Shown: positions 15,046 through 23,028 of the stretch, one piece after another | How positions within the stretch are numbered: the first letter of the stretch is position 1 | How the letters are laid out: every line of letters begins with the position of its first letter | Assembly: GCA_021793215.1 (NCBI GenBank) | Contig: JAJYTE010000026.1 | Coordinates: 1 to 37,280, forward strand | Direction of reading: 5' to 3' | Length of the DNA: 37,280 bases | DNA from: Bacillota bacterium | GTDB lineage: Bacteria; Bacillota; Sulfobacillia; JAJZYS01; JAJYTV01 | Program-made: the position numbers and the translations under genes | Notes under the pieces: model-generated | Database searches by the model: none | What the model was told of the DNA's origin: nothing | Seen by the model: only the letters and a program-made list of their open reading frames with translations

Positions 15046-16662
15046 CTAGGGCGCGTTCGGGCCGACCCGGTACAGTTCGTAGATGCCGCCGCCCGCGAAG
15101 GTGGCGAACGCGTGCAGCCACGAGATCTTTCCGGACGAGATCCCCGGCCACGCGTTCGCAACGGCGTTGGGCTGGTCGGCAGGGCCCGCTGGCACGAGGA
15201 ACGCGTCGACGCGGCCGCGCGGATTGCGCAGGATGCTGTTGAAGGCGCTGTCCGAGCTGATGATCAACTGGCGCGGGTTTCGGACCCGAAGGATGATCGG
15301 GAAGGCGAACGCCGAGTCGGCCAGCACCGTGAGGTCGGGGTGGGCGTTCAGGTAGGCGACCACCTTGTCCCTCGCAACGTACTCGCTCCGCACGCGCCCC
15401 TGGTAGAGCGAGACGACGTCCGGTCCATCGCCGTGACCGAGGATGGGGCTCTTCGCGAGGGCGTATCCGGTACCGGCGTCCCCGAGCGCCAGCACGAGCG
15501 CGAGGGCGGCCAAAGGCGCCCAACGCCAGCGCGCCCGCGGCAGCTTCGCAGCGAAGAGCCCGATCAGTAGGAACCCCATGGGGATGTAGTACATGAAGTA
15601 ACGGTCCACCCCGCTGCTCAGGCCGCGGTAGAGCAGCGCGAACTGCAGGAGCGGCACCGCGGCGGTCGCCGCGAGGAGCACCGGCATTCGCGCGTCCCGG
15701 CGCCTCCCGAACGACTGGATGACTGCAAAGAGCGCGGCCGGGATGACCGGCCAGAAGAGAAGCGCGAAGCCCGCGACGTAGCCCGCCGCGTGCAGCGGAT
15801 GGCCCTTCAGCTGGCTGAGCAGGGGGTAGCCGTACGCTCCGAAGCCGGAGATCGCCGCGTTGCTGTAGGTGCCGTCCATGAAGAAGAGCGGGTTCTTCAT
15901 CACGAGCCAGTTGAGGTAGAGCCAAAGGCCGCTGACGTAGACGAGGGGAGCCGCGAAGATCAGGAGCGCCGCCTCGATGCGGCTCCATCCCGTGCCCTTC
16001 CAGCGCAGCACCACGAGGAGGGCGAGGCCCAAGAGCGCACCGAACGGCGCAGCCTCATAGCGGATGACGAACCCGACCGCAAGCCAGAGCGCCGCGGCGG
16101 TGAGGCTGCGAAGGCTGCCGCGCTCAAGGTAGCGCAGCACGCCCCGCAGCGTCCCGAGCATCGTGGCGATCAGCATGATTCCAGTCATCCCGTTCGCGCC
16201 GTAGAGAAGGATCAGCGGGTTCGCCGCGAATAGCAGGCCGGCCGCGGCGCGGAAGGCGAGGGGCAGGCCGAGGTCCCACAGGATGCAGAGCAGAAGGTAG
16301 ACCGCGAGGCCACCGAAGGCCGCGCTGACGACGGCGCTCGCAAGGCCGCTTGTGACCAGCGGCGGCCAGAGGACCTTCAGCGGGATGAGCAGGAGCTCAA
16401 GGAGCGACGGCAGGGGGTTCCACACGAAGCCGATGGCGGCGAGATGCGGCGTCCTGCTGTAGAGCACGTAGAACGCGTTCGCGACGCGGGAGAACGCGTC
16501 GGATTCGATGTAGTGCAGCCCGAGGTTGATGTGGATGCCGACCGCGAGATCGATCGCCCCGGCCAGGAGCGCGAGGGCCGGCGCCTCATTCGGGCGCCTG
16601 CGGGCCGACGGCGCTGGCCCGAGGGCGGGCTGCGGGGGGGACGGGGCAGTCGCTGCCAGCAT
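15046..16662 (-). CDS. GT-C fold multipass membrane glycosyltransferase (538 aa)
   Basis: A polytopic protein of about 11-12 helices with a C-terminal soluble part (from about residue 420), the layout of ArnT/PMT-like (GT39/GT83) enzymes. The first external loop has HYIESDAFSRVAN near residue 50, where GT-C enzymes carry the catalytic acidic residues, and WNPLPS follows in the next loop. It would use a polyprenyl-phosphate sugar as donor and act on the outer face of the membrane. ATG 16662 is used; GGAGG lies 12 bases upstream, rather far, so the start is not sure. Its place right after the exosortase and before a polyprenyl-phosphate GT2 suggests glycosylation of the sorted surface proteins or of a glycan to which they are attached. 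Confidence 0.82.
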   Translation of the reverse strand: MLAATAPSPPQPALGPAPSARRRPNEAPALALLAGAIDLAVGIHINLGLHYIESDAFSRVANAFYVLYSRTPHLAAIGFVWNPLPSLLELLLIPLKVLWPPLVTSGLASAVVSAAFGGLAVYLLLCILWDLGLPLAFRAAAGLLFAANPLILLYGANGMTGIMLIATMLGTLRGVLRYLERGSLRSLTAAALWLAVGFVIRYEAAPFGALLGLALLVVLRWKGTGWSRIEAALLIFAAPLVYVSGLWLYLNWLVMKNPLFFMDGTYSNAAISGFGAYGYPLLSQLKGHPLHAAGYVAGFALLFWPVIPAALFAVIQSFGRRRDARMPVLLAATAAVPLLQFALLYRGLSSGVDRYFMYYIPMGFLLIGLFAAKLPRARWRWAPLAALALVLALGDAGTGYALAKSPILGHGDGPDVVSLYQGRVRSEYVARDKVVAYLNAHPDLTVLADSAFAFPIILRVRNPRQLIISSDSAFNSILRNPRGRVDAFLVPAGPADQPNAVANAWPGISSGKISWLHAFATFAGGGIYELYRVGPNAP

Positions 16663-16737
16663 TACGCGGGTCGCCCTCCGTTCGTTGCTGTCTGCTGCCA
16701 GGAGTTGGACGCCCTCGCGCGCGCCGGCGTCCGACGC

Positions 16738-18393
16738 TCAGTTGACCGCGGCGGCCGACACCGCGGATCTGCCGTCCTGCTGCGCCAAGGACGTCGCCAG
16801 GTTGGCCGCGAAGCGCTCGAGACCCGTTCGGGTCGTCTGCAGATCGCCCGGCCACGTTCCGTAGGGAGGAGGCATCGAGATCGCGGAGATGCCGCTGGCC
16901 GGCTGCGGCGCCCGGGCGGCCTCCAGTGACGCCGGCCAGGTGCCGGCGCCCTGCGGCAGCGCGGCGACGGCGTAGCGCAGGTACTCCACGGCTCCTCCTG
17001 GGAGCTGCACGGCGCTCTCCCACTCGATGTCCTCGTAGCGCGTCCACGTGCCGCCGACGGCGTTCGGCGGGAGCTCCAGCGCGTAGTCGGCCGCGGGCGC
17101 CCGCGGCGCGACGTCGAACACGCGCAGCGCGTTCAGTCGCTCGCCGTGGAACATCAGGCAGTTGCGGAAGCCGTAGCTCTGCAGGTCGCCGAGGTTGCGC
17201 GTCGCCCAGACCTCGGCCAGCACCGCGGCTCCACCCGGCGCCACATAGGTGCCCGCGACGCTCACCGCACCGGGCCCGAGGATGCTCGCGTCGTTGTAGC
17301 GTTGGGTCGAGGCCAGCCGGAAGCCGGCCATCCTCGGCAGGAGCGCCGCGACACTCGACGTCTTCACCGCGAGCGGCTTCCCGGGCGCGCCGTAGGGTGT
17401 CGAGAAGATGGGCCAGAGCGACAGGAATAAGGCGCCGCCGATCAGCCACGAGGTCGCGATCCGCCCTCGTCCCGCAACCGGCGGCCGTCCGGCGATGGGA
17501 GCGCGCGGAGCGAGCCCGACCCAGCCCGCTGTCGACACGAGGCAGACCGCAAGCAGCGCGAAGAGCGCGAAGCCAAGCACGGGATGCAGCACGCCGAGGG
17601 CGAAGTTCGCGCCGAAGTAGTGGAGGGCGTAGATGATCGCTCCGAGCCGCAGGAGGTTGAAGAGGACGGCGCCGCCAAGCGCGGCCAGCACCACGAGCCC
17701 CTTGCGCCACGCCGCCCCGGTGAACTGGGTCAGGAGGAAGGGCAGCAGGATGGCGGCCCCCAGGGCGCCGTCCGCGCCGCTGCACGCCTCGGAGATCAGG
17801 ACGGGGACGATGCTCGTGCCGTGCGCAACCAGGAACGTGCTGGATGCGCCTTGCGCAATGAGCCACGGCAGGAGGTGGCTCGCCCGGACCGTGGCGGCGA
17901 CGGCGATGGCCACGAGCTTGCCTTGGGTCACCGTGGCGACGGCGCTCAGCACGGGAGGCCAGCAGGCCAAGAGGTAGATGAGCGGCCAGATCAGCGCGCG
18001 GGTCACGCCGATCCCGAACAGAAGCCAAGCCATGCCCAGAACCCACAGCGGCCAGAGCAGAAGGCCGGCGTCCTGCATCAGGAAGAGGTAGGGCCAGCGC
18101 GCTGCACCGATCACGAGGGCGGCACCCACGAGGCCGAGGAGGCTGACGCCAAGGATGGCGTTCAGCTCCGCGTCGTCCGCCGGCTGCGTTGTGCGGTTGA
18201 TGCTGTAGGCGCCCCACACGATGGAGAGAACCGGGATCCAGACGAGGTAGGCGGTCGGGGTGTCGGCGAGTACGCTCCGCCAAAGCGGCATGGCGAAGGC
18301 GGCAAGCGGTGCGAGGGAAAGCAGGGCCCAGAGTGAGATGTGCAAGCTGCGAGGTTGCGGCGTCCCGATGTTCGGTCGCGTCGCCGCGATCAT
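16738..18393 (-). CDS. Exosortase-family transpeptidase with long C-terminal domain (551 aa)
   Basis: Residues 20-300 form the eight-helix exosortase/archaeosortase core. All three catalytic residues fit the family pattern: Cys204 in SEACSGADG, Arg249 in FNLLRLGAI and His270 in GVLHPVLGF. After a further helix near 340, residues of about 360-551 make a soluble extracytoplasmic domain (FRNCLMFHGERL, then TWTRYEDIEWES), comparable in position with the EpsI-like domain fused to or encoded beside some exosortases. The start ATG 18393 overlaps the stop of the first surface-protein gene (ATGA). By family knowledge it would cut the C-terminal signal of secreted proteins and pass them to a carrier. 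Two candidate substrates with matching tails are encoded on either side of the divergent promoter. I cannot place it in a named Xrt subfamily. Confidence 0.88.
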   Translation of the reverse strand: MIAATRPNIGTPQPRSLHISLWALLSLAPLAAFAMPLWRSVLADTPTAYLVWIPVLSIVWGAYSINRTTQPADDAELNAILGVSLLGLVGAALVIGAARWPYLFLMQDAGLLLWPLWVLGMAWLLFGIGVTRALIWPLIYLLACWPPVLSAVATVTQGKLVAIAVAATVRASHLLPWLIAQGASSTFLVAHGTSIVPVLISEACSGADGALGAAILLPFLLTQFTGAAWRKGLVVLAALGGAVLFNLLRLGAIIYALHYFGANFALGVLHPVLGFALFALLAVCLVSTAGWVGLAPRAPIAGRPPVAGRGRIATSWLIGGALFLSLWPIFSTPYGAPGKPLAVKTSSVAALLPRMAGFRLASTQRYNDASILGPGAVSVAGTYVAPGGAAVLAEVWATRNLGDLQSYGFRNCLMFHGERLNALRVFDVAPRAPAADYALELPPNAVGGTWTRYEDIEWESAVQLPGGAVEYLRYAVAALPQGAGTWPASLEAARAPQPASGISAISMPPPYGTWPGDLQTTRTGLERFAANLATSLAQQDGRSAVSAAAVN

Positions 18394-19157
18394 GCGGCGG
18401 CCCCGCGGCGGCGCATCAGGAGGTAGAGCACGGGCAGGGCGAGGAGCGGCAGCGCCGCGGCGAGGGGAGCCTCCGGCAGGTCGTTGGCGGGAAGGGCTGG
18501 CCCGCTCGCCGCGCGGCCCTGGAACGACACGGTGTGCGCCGCGTACCCGGGCGGCGCCGTGAAGTTGCAGATGACGAGGCCACTGGTGCTCGGGTTGGGA
18601 GAGCAGGCCGCGGGCGGGACGTAGTCGGCGATCGCCGCCCCTGAGGCGCCTTCCGCATAGCTCCCGAGCAGGTAGACGGTATCCCCCGAAGGCACACCCT
18701 CCAGGGTCGCGGCGAGGGGAGTGCCCGCGGGCTGCGCCCCGGTCGGAGACACGACGAGGTGCGGGAGGGCACTGCCCTCGGCAGGATCCAGGGCGATCCA
18801 GTAGGAGACGCGTCCCGCGACGGCGGGGACGCGCGCGGACACCGCGCCCGCGCGGACCTGGGCCGCGTCGGGCGAGAGGCTCTCCTGTGTTAGCGCACTT
18901 CCGCCGCTGCCGATCGCGAGAAGGTAGATCGCGCTGCCGCGCGGGAGGGCGCCGGGGTCGAACGCGATGCGGGCGTAGGAACCCGCCGCGAGCTGTTTCC
19001 GGTAGGGGCTCCCGAGTGTCAGGTACGCCGGCGGGTGCAGGGGCGCGGCGAAGGCATGGGTTCGCATCTCCGATGCGCCGATCCCTACGAGGCCGGCGGT
19101 GATGGCTGCAGCGGCAAAGGCCCAGCGCAGAGCCCGGGGCCATGGGCGCGTGCGCAA
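18390..19157 (-). CDS. Secreted protein with C-terminal LPEAP exosortase-type sorting signal (255 aa)
   Basis: First gene of the exosortase operon. TTG 19157 is chosen because GGGGGAGGT lies seven bases upstream; an ATG at 19238 has no such site. A signal peptide follows at once (RTRPWPRALRW, then a hydrophobic stretch to about residue 27). The mature part is rich in Ala, Pro, Gly and Ser and beta-like, with a Cys pair in ACSPNPSTSGLVIC near 190-205. The last 31 residues begin NDLPEAP, continue with a hydrophobic stretch of about 17 and end in RRRGAAA, the three-part layout of a sorting signal. The same tail, of the same length, is on the protein encoded at 21440. Its own function is unknown; it is the likely substrate of the overlapping exosortase gene. 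Confidence 0.82.
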   Translation of the reverse strand: MRTRPWPRALRWAFAAAAITAGLVGIGASEMRTHAFAAPLHPPAYLTLGSPYRKQLAAGSYARIAFDPGALPRGSAIYLLAIGSGGSALTQESLSPDAAQVRAGAVSARVPAVAGRVSYWIALDPAEGSALPHLVVSPTGAQPAGTPLAATLEGVPSGDTVYLLGSYAEGASGAAIADYVPPAACSPNPSTSGLVICNFTAPPGYAAHTVSFQGRAASGPALPANDLPEAPLAAALPLLALPVLYLLMRRRGAAA

Positions 19158-19402
19158 CAGGGCACCTCCCCCTCGGAGAGCGTTGTCCACGACGCTACCA
19201 AAGGGCGGACCTCGGCGCAGTATCCCGGGCGGTCTCACCTGCGGTCACGGGGGCGATCTGGGCGCAACCAGCAGAAACGTGGCGCCGCGGCGCGAAGCGA
19301 GGGGAAGGAAGATGTCTCTCCTTCGACGGCGTTCAGCGTGCGTCGCCGAAGGAATCTCCTACGTTTGTAGCGATACGGCACGTAGCTGGAGCGAGGTACG
19401 CG
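19158..19402. promoter_or_regulatory. Divergent intergenic control region of the exosortase locus
   Basis: These 245 bases separate the leftward surface-protein/exosortase operon from the rightward ATPase gene and should hold both promoters. Imperfectly inverted arms CCTTCGACGGCG and GCGTCGCCGAAGG (about 19324-19352) are the only symmetry I see. No strong -35/-10 pair can be named. Confidence 0.4.
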
Positions 19403-21352
19403 ATGTCGATCGAACAGGCGCTGCTGGAGATTGAGTCACGGCGTTTCGTTGGCCGCGGTGCGCAGCTCGCAGAACTACTGGAGCTTACGGAGCGGACGGC
19501 CCAAGGCGCCGCTGTGGGGTATATCTACGGGCCGCAGGGCATCGGCAAGACGGCGCTTCTTCGCGCCTTCACCAGGTCGCAAGCACGCAGCGGCCAGCGC
19601 GTGGTGGCGTACGTTGAGGCGCGCAAGGCCGCGGGAGTCGAGCAGGGCGTGGTGCAGCAGGTCGCATCGGCGCTCGGCCTCGGCGAGGACGGCGTCCAGA
19701 TTGAGGAGCTGTGCCAGGCGATCGAGCGCTTCGCAGAGCGCCAGGGCCTCCTCCTTGCGATCGACGACTACGACGCGCTCGGGCCGGAGGAGGCCGCTGT
19801 GCGCGAGCGCCTGCTCTACCGCCTGCCCCGCGGCGCCGCGGCAGTGTTGACGGGCCGCACAGGCCCGACTTCCTTGTGGCCGCTTGAGCGGGCCTGGCGC
19901 CGTTTCGTCACGCACATTCCGCTCGCGGGATTGACGCAGGAGGAGACGGAGCGACTGCTGACCGCGCAGGGGATCGCGGACGGCTCGGTGCGGCAGGACG
20001 CCTTCCGCCTCACCGCCGGCCGGCCCGCCCTTTTGGCGCACGTCGCCGACCTGCTGGGCGCAGAAGAGGTGGCGGCGACGGTGTCGGAGGATGTGCCGAC
20101 GGGCGCTTCCCTCGCGCAGGAAGAGGTCCCCGCGTTCCTGCTCGAGCAGATCCTGCACCCTGGCTCCAGGCGTCGGACCTGGCGCCCGCACGAGGGCGCC
20201 CATGCGCTGGACAACGTCCTGGCCGCGGCATCGCTCGTGCCCGCCTTCAGCCGCGACCTGCTGTGCGCGATGGTCGGGCCGACCGCGGTCGCGGACGCGT
20301 GGGATGCCATCGCGGAGCTGCCCTGCAGGGCGGAGCCCGGGGGATGGTACCGCCTGGAGGAGAGTCTTCGCGCGGTCGTCGGCGAAGTGGTCCTGCGAGA
20401 GCATCCGTGGCTTAGCGAACGCCGCCTGCAGCGGGCGCTCAGGCACCTCCTGGGCCCGTCGCACCTCGCTCGCGGCGCGAGGAGGCGAGGAGGCCCCACG
20501 CTCCAGCTGATCCTCGAGGTCTTGGCGCGCTCCTCCGGTGACAGGACGGCCCAGAGCGCGGGCGGCGTCTCCGTCGGACTCGGAGCAGGGGAACTCTCGC
20601 GTCTCGCGTCGTGCGGAGCCTGCCCGGACGCCCTCCTACACCTTGTGCGGTTGCGGCCGGATCAGGTGCGCTGCGTGCGGGACCCTGAGGGAAACGCGCT
20701 GGCCGCCGCGGCACTCGTCCCAGCCGCGGACTTCCCTTCGCATCTCCTGCCGGGGGAACCCGGCCCCGCGCCCGGGATCGTGGCGGCCCTCAGCGCCACC
20801 GAGGCGACGCACGCCATGTGCCTGATCGGCAGCCTCGCGGGCTCTTTTGAGCATTCGAGGTCCGCCCTCTGGGCAGTGCCGCCAGGGCTCGGAGGACTCT
20901 TCGCCCGGCTCGGCTTCGCCCCGCTCGCAGAGGGATGGTGGCAGATTCGCTTCTCGCAGCGGCCCTTCGCCCAGTGGCTTTCGGAACTCGCGGTACCGCT
21001 CGTCGCCGCGGCGCCGGTCGAGCGCCCCGAACTGCTGGCGAAGGAGGTGCTGCAGGCTCTCTACGCAGGGCAGGACCCGATGGACACGCAGGCCGCCTCG
21101 GTCCTCTCCGCCAGGCGCGCGGGCACGACGGCGGAAGACCTGCGCCGATGGGTCCTCGACGCGCTCAGCACCGCCGAACTCGGCGATGTGCCATGCTCCC
21201 TGCGCTCCTTGCTGCGCATGTACTACGTGGACAAGGCCGGTCCGCATGAGGAGATCGCGGAGCGGCTCGACCTGCCGCGGGCCACCTACTTCCGCGCCTA
21301 CCGGCAGGCGCTTCGGCAACTTGGCTTCGCGCTCTGCGGGATCGGCCCCTGA
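19403..21352 (+). CDS. P-loop ATPase with C-terminal HTH-like region, putative regulator (649 aa)
   Basis: A STAND-like or AAA-type ATPase. FVGRGAQLAELLELTE (residues 15-30) is the usual entry to such domains, Walker A GPQGIGKTA is at 43-51 and Walker B LLLAIDDYDAL at 117-126. GRTGPTSLW near 152 is a sensor-like motif. The middle (about 250-560) is helical with no motif that I know. The last 60 residues (LRSLLRMYYVDKAG, then HEEIAERLDLPRATYFRAYR) look like a sigma-70 region 4 or HTH unit that ends the chain, so DNA binding is likely. ATG 19403 has GAGG upstream. It is transcribed away from the exosortase operon and toward a second sorted protein, and so is the natural candidate for control of both. 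Confidence 0.75.
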   Translation: MSIEQALLEIESRRFVGRGAQLAELLELTERTAQGAAVGYIYGPQGIGKTALLRAFTRSQARSGQRVVAYVEARKAAGVEQGVVQQVASALGLGEDGVQIEELCQAIERFAERQGLLLAIDDYDALGPEEAAVRERLLYRLPRGAAAVLTGRTGPTSLWPLERAWRRFVTHIPLAGLTQEETERLLTAQGIADGSVRQDAFRLTAGRPALLAHVADLLGAEEVAATVSEDVPTGASLAQEEVPAFLLEQILHPGSRRRTWRPHEGAHALDNVLAAASLVPAFSRDLLCAMVGPTAVADAWDAIAELPCRAEPGGWYRLEESLRAVVGEVVLREHPWLSERRLQRALRHLLGPSHLARGARRRGGPTLQLILEVLARSSGDRTAQSAGGVSVGLGAGELSRLASCGACPDALLHLVRLRPDQVRCVRDPEGNALAAAALVPAADFPSHLLPGEPGPAPGIVAALSATEATHAMCLIGSLAGSFEHSRSALWAVPPGLGGLFARLGFAPLAEGWWQIRFSQRPFAQWLSELAVPLVAAAPVERPELLAKEVLQALYAGQDPMDTQAASVLSARRAGTTAEDLRRWVLDALSTAELGDVPCSLRSLLRMYYVDKAGPHEEIAERLDLPRATYFRAYRQALRQLGFALCGIGP

Positions 21353-21439
21353 CGATACCGCGCACGACACCGGTTTTCGCTCCGGCGGTGCTACTGCGCT
21401 CCGGCAGAGCGCGGCGATATCGTCCATCCTAAGGAGTTG

Positions 21440-22000
21440 ATGCCATTGTCGCCGCGCGCATCGCTTTGGGGAGCCGCACTCGCGGTCGTCGCCCTCCTCG
21501 CGACGGCTGCACCAGTGCTCGCTGGGGGAAAGGACAACGCCAACGGAACCCCCATCTCCCTGACGGTCACACAGGACAGTGGTGGCCAGTATACGTTCGC
21601 GGTTTCGAAGTTCAACGGGTCCGCAGCCCTCGTGCGATTCTGGGAAGTCACCGACGCTACCAAGGACGTCGACAATGGCGGCGGCATCCAGATTGGAAGC
21701 TGCGCGAAAACGCAACCGGGAGTCACGGTAGCGAACAGCACCCTGACCTGCACCATCACGCCGTCGCCCTCGATCTCCACCGGCACCGTGCAGGTCGTGG
21801 CCGCGGAGTACAGCTCCCCGAACACGGGCGCCGGCAACACGATCGAGAACAACGAGGTCAAGGAAGAGTCCAAGCCCGTGACGATTACGGGCGGAATCCC
21901 GCAGAACAACCTGCCGGAGGTGCCGTACGCCGCCCTTCTGCCAGCGCTCGCGCTCGGCGCTGTTTTCCTCTTCCGTCGCCGGCGCACCCAACCGGTCTGA
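21440..22000 (+). CDS. Secreted protein with C-terminal LPEVP exosortase-type sorting signal (186 aa)
   Basis: A signal peptide (SLWGAALAVVALLATAAPVLA) precedes a mature domain of about 130 residues, Thr/Ser/Val-rich and beta-like, with a Cys pair in GSCAKTQ and LTCTIT that may form a disulfide. The last 31 residues begin NNLPEVPYAALLP, run through a hydrophobic stretch and end in RRRRTQPV. This matches residue for residue in layout the tail of the 255-aa protein encoded at 18390. AAGGAG stands 3 bases before ATG 21440, rather close, and 9 bases before an in-frame TTG at 21446, which may be the real start. It lies 87 bases after the ATPase gene and before a strong hairpin. The function is unknown; it is probably an exposed or shed surface protein. 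Confidence 0.82.
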   Translation: MPLSPRASLWGAALAVVALLATAAPVLAGGKDNANGTPISLTVTQDSGGQYTFAVSKFNGSAALVRFWEVTDATKDVDNGGGIQIGSCAKTQPGVTVANSTLTCTITPSPSISTGTVQVVAAEYSSPNTGAGNTIENNEVKEESKPVTITGGIPQNNLPEVPYAALLPALALGAVFLFRRRRTQPV

Positions 22001-22020
22001 TACGTTTCCGCACTCATGGC

Positions 22021-22051
22021 AAGCGGCCGGGCCTTCTGGCGCCGGCCGCTT
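22021..22051. terminator. Terminator-like hairpin between convergent genes
   Basis: AAGCGGCCGG (22021-22030) and CCGGCCGCTT (22042-22051) form a perfect 10-bp stem with an 11-base loop. It lies between the sorted-protein gene and the leftward nickel-transporter gene and may serve both strands. Confidence 0.7.
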
Positions 22052-22068
22052 CTCTGCGCATGCCAGGG

Positions 22069-22803
22069 TCAAAGCCGTGCGAAGACCAAGACTCCGACGA
22101 TGAGCAGTACCAAGGCGGAGACGACATGCCCGTTCCTCTCGAGCCATGGCCACTCGACCTGATAGCCGCCGATCGTGGTGACTACGGTCAGCACGACGAA
22201 CGTGGCGATCGTCGCGAGCGTGAAGGCGATGAGCACTCCCACTGCGGCGCCAACCCCGACCGCGGACGCCGCGAGGAACACAGGCAGGATCGTCAGGTCA
22301 GGGGACGCCGCGACGCCGAAGGGCACCGCGACCTCGGTCATCCAGGAGCCGCGCCGCCGTTGCGGCCCGTGCGCAGGGTCCTTGGCATCGTGCGCGTGTT
22401 CGCTGCCGTCGCGGCGGCTGTGGACGTGATCATGCTCATGGGAGTGACCGTGATCGTGGCTGTGCGCGTGCGAGTGCCCGCGTCCGCGCGTCAGCAAAGC
22501 CCAGACTAGAAAGCCGATGCCTGTCAGGATCAGTACGCCGCCGACGATCTGACCCTCTTCGGACACGATCTTGTCCCGTAGCGCCAATCCCGCTGCGGCG
22601 AACAGCACCCCGAGCACCAAGGAGACCGCCACATGGCCCAGCGACGCGAGGAGGCTGGTCTTCGCGGTACGCGCGATGCTCCAACGGTTCGCTCGTGCGA
22701 TGACCGCGAGCGGAACCCAGTGATCTGGCAGCACGGAATGTGCGATGCCGACGCCGGCAGCGGCCGCGAGCAGCAGGGGGATTGATGTCAGGGAGATCCT
22801 CAT
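22069..22803 (-). CDS. NicO/NiCoT-like nickel-cobalt transporter with His-rich loop (244 aa)
   Basis: A membrane protein of about six helices. The first helix carries HSVLPDH (His22, Asp27, His28), the HX4DH metal motif of nickel/cobalt permeases. A cytoplasmic His-rich loop at about 110-145 (GHSHAHSHDHGHSHEHDHVH) is typical of RcnA-like and UreH-like members and binds metal. The second half repeats the helix pattern (VAVPFGVAASPDLTILPVF). ATG 22803 follows AGGAGG by only two bases, an unusually short spacing, but no other start is in reach. Import or efflux cannot be told; the long His loop leans to metal detoxification. No urease or hydrogenase gene is near. Confidence 0.85.
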   Translation of the reverse strand: MRISLTSIPLLLAAAAGVGIAHSVLPDHWVPLAVIARANRWSIARTAKTSLLASLGHVAVSLVLGVLFAAAGLALRDKIVSEEGQIVGGVLILTGIGFLVWALLTRGRGHSHAHSHDHGHSHEHDHVHSRRDGSEHAHDAKDPAHGPQRRRGSWMTEVAVPFGVAASPDLTILPVFLAASAVGVGAAVGVLIAFTLATIATFVVLTVVTTIGGYQVEWPWLERNGHVVSALVLLIVGVLVFARL

Positions 22804-22914
22804 CGCCTCCTGGGGCTGAACCTGAGACCTCGCCGTCGAGCGTGATCAAGGCAGTACTCAGTTCCAGCCTCTCCCGGCGCTGTCCTTCGTCCCACGACGG
22901 CAAGGGATTGGACG

Positions 22915-22951
22915 CCGATCGGCCGGTGCAGGGTGTGCACCGGCCGATCGG
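22915..22951 (-). terminator. Strong hairpin after the 22-aa peptide gene
   Basis: CCGATCGGCCGGTGCA (22915-22930) and its exact inverse (22936-22951) enclose GGGTG: a perfect 16-bp stem, 8 bases beyond the stop of the small leftward gene. It lacks a T run on the minus strand. Confidence 0.7.
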
Positions 22952-22959
22952 GGTGGGGC

Positions 22960-23028
22960 CTACTTGTTGGCCTGGTTGACGAAAACACTTCCAAGTGCAA
23001 ACACCACGATCGTTGCCGCGAGGATCAT
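22960..23028 (-). CDS. Tiny single-helix membrane peptide (22 aa)
   Basis: ATG 23028 has AGGGGGT seven bases upstream and the frame ends at TAG 22960. The product is one hydrophobic helix (ILAATIVVFALGSVFV) followed by the polar end NQANK. A 16-bp perfect hairpin follows directly, so the unit looks like a complete small gene with its own terminator. Short peptides of this form often act as regulators or subunits of membrane transporters. It lies between a nickel transporter (same strand) and the ammonium transporter (opposite strand), and could serve either or neither. It does not match KdpF as I know it. A hydrophobic reading by chance in this length is possible. Confidence 0.45.
   Translation of the reverse strand: MILAATIVVFALGSVFVNQANK

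Noticed and set aside
18390-22000. Classical LPXTG sorting by a sortase
   Set aside because: The tails read LPEAP and LPEVP, not LPxTG, and the adjacent enzyme has the exosortase Cys/Arg/His membrane motifs; no sortase gene is in the window.
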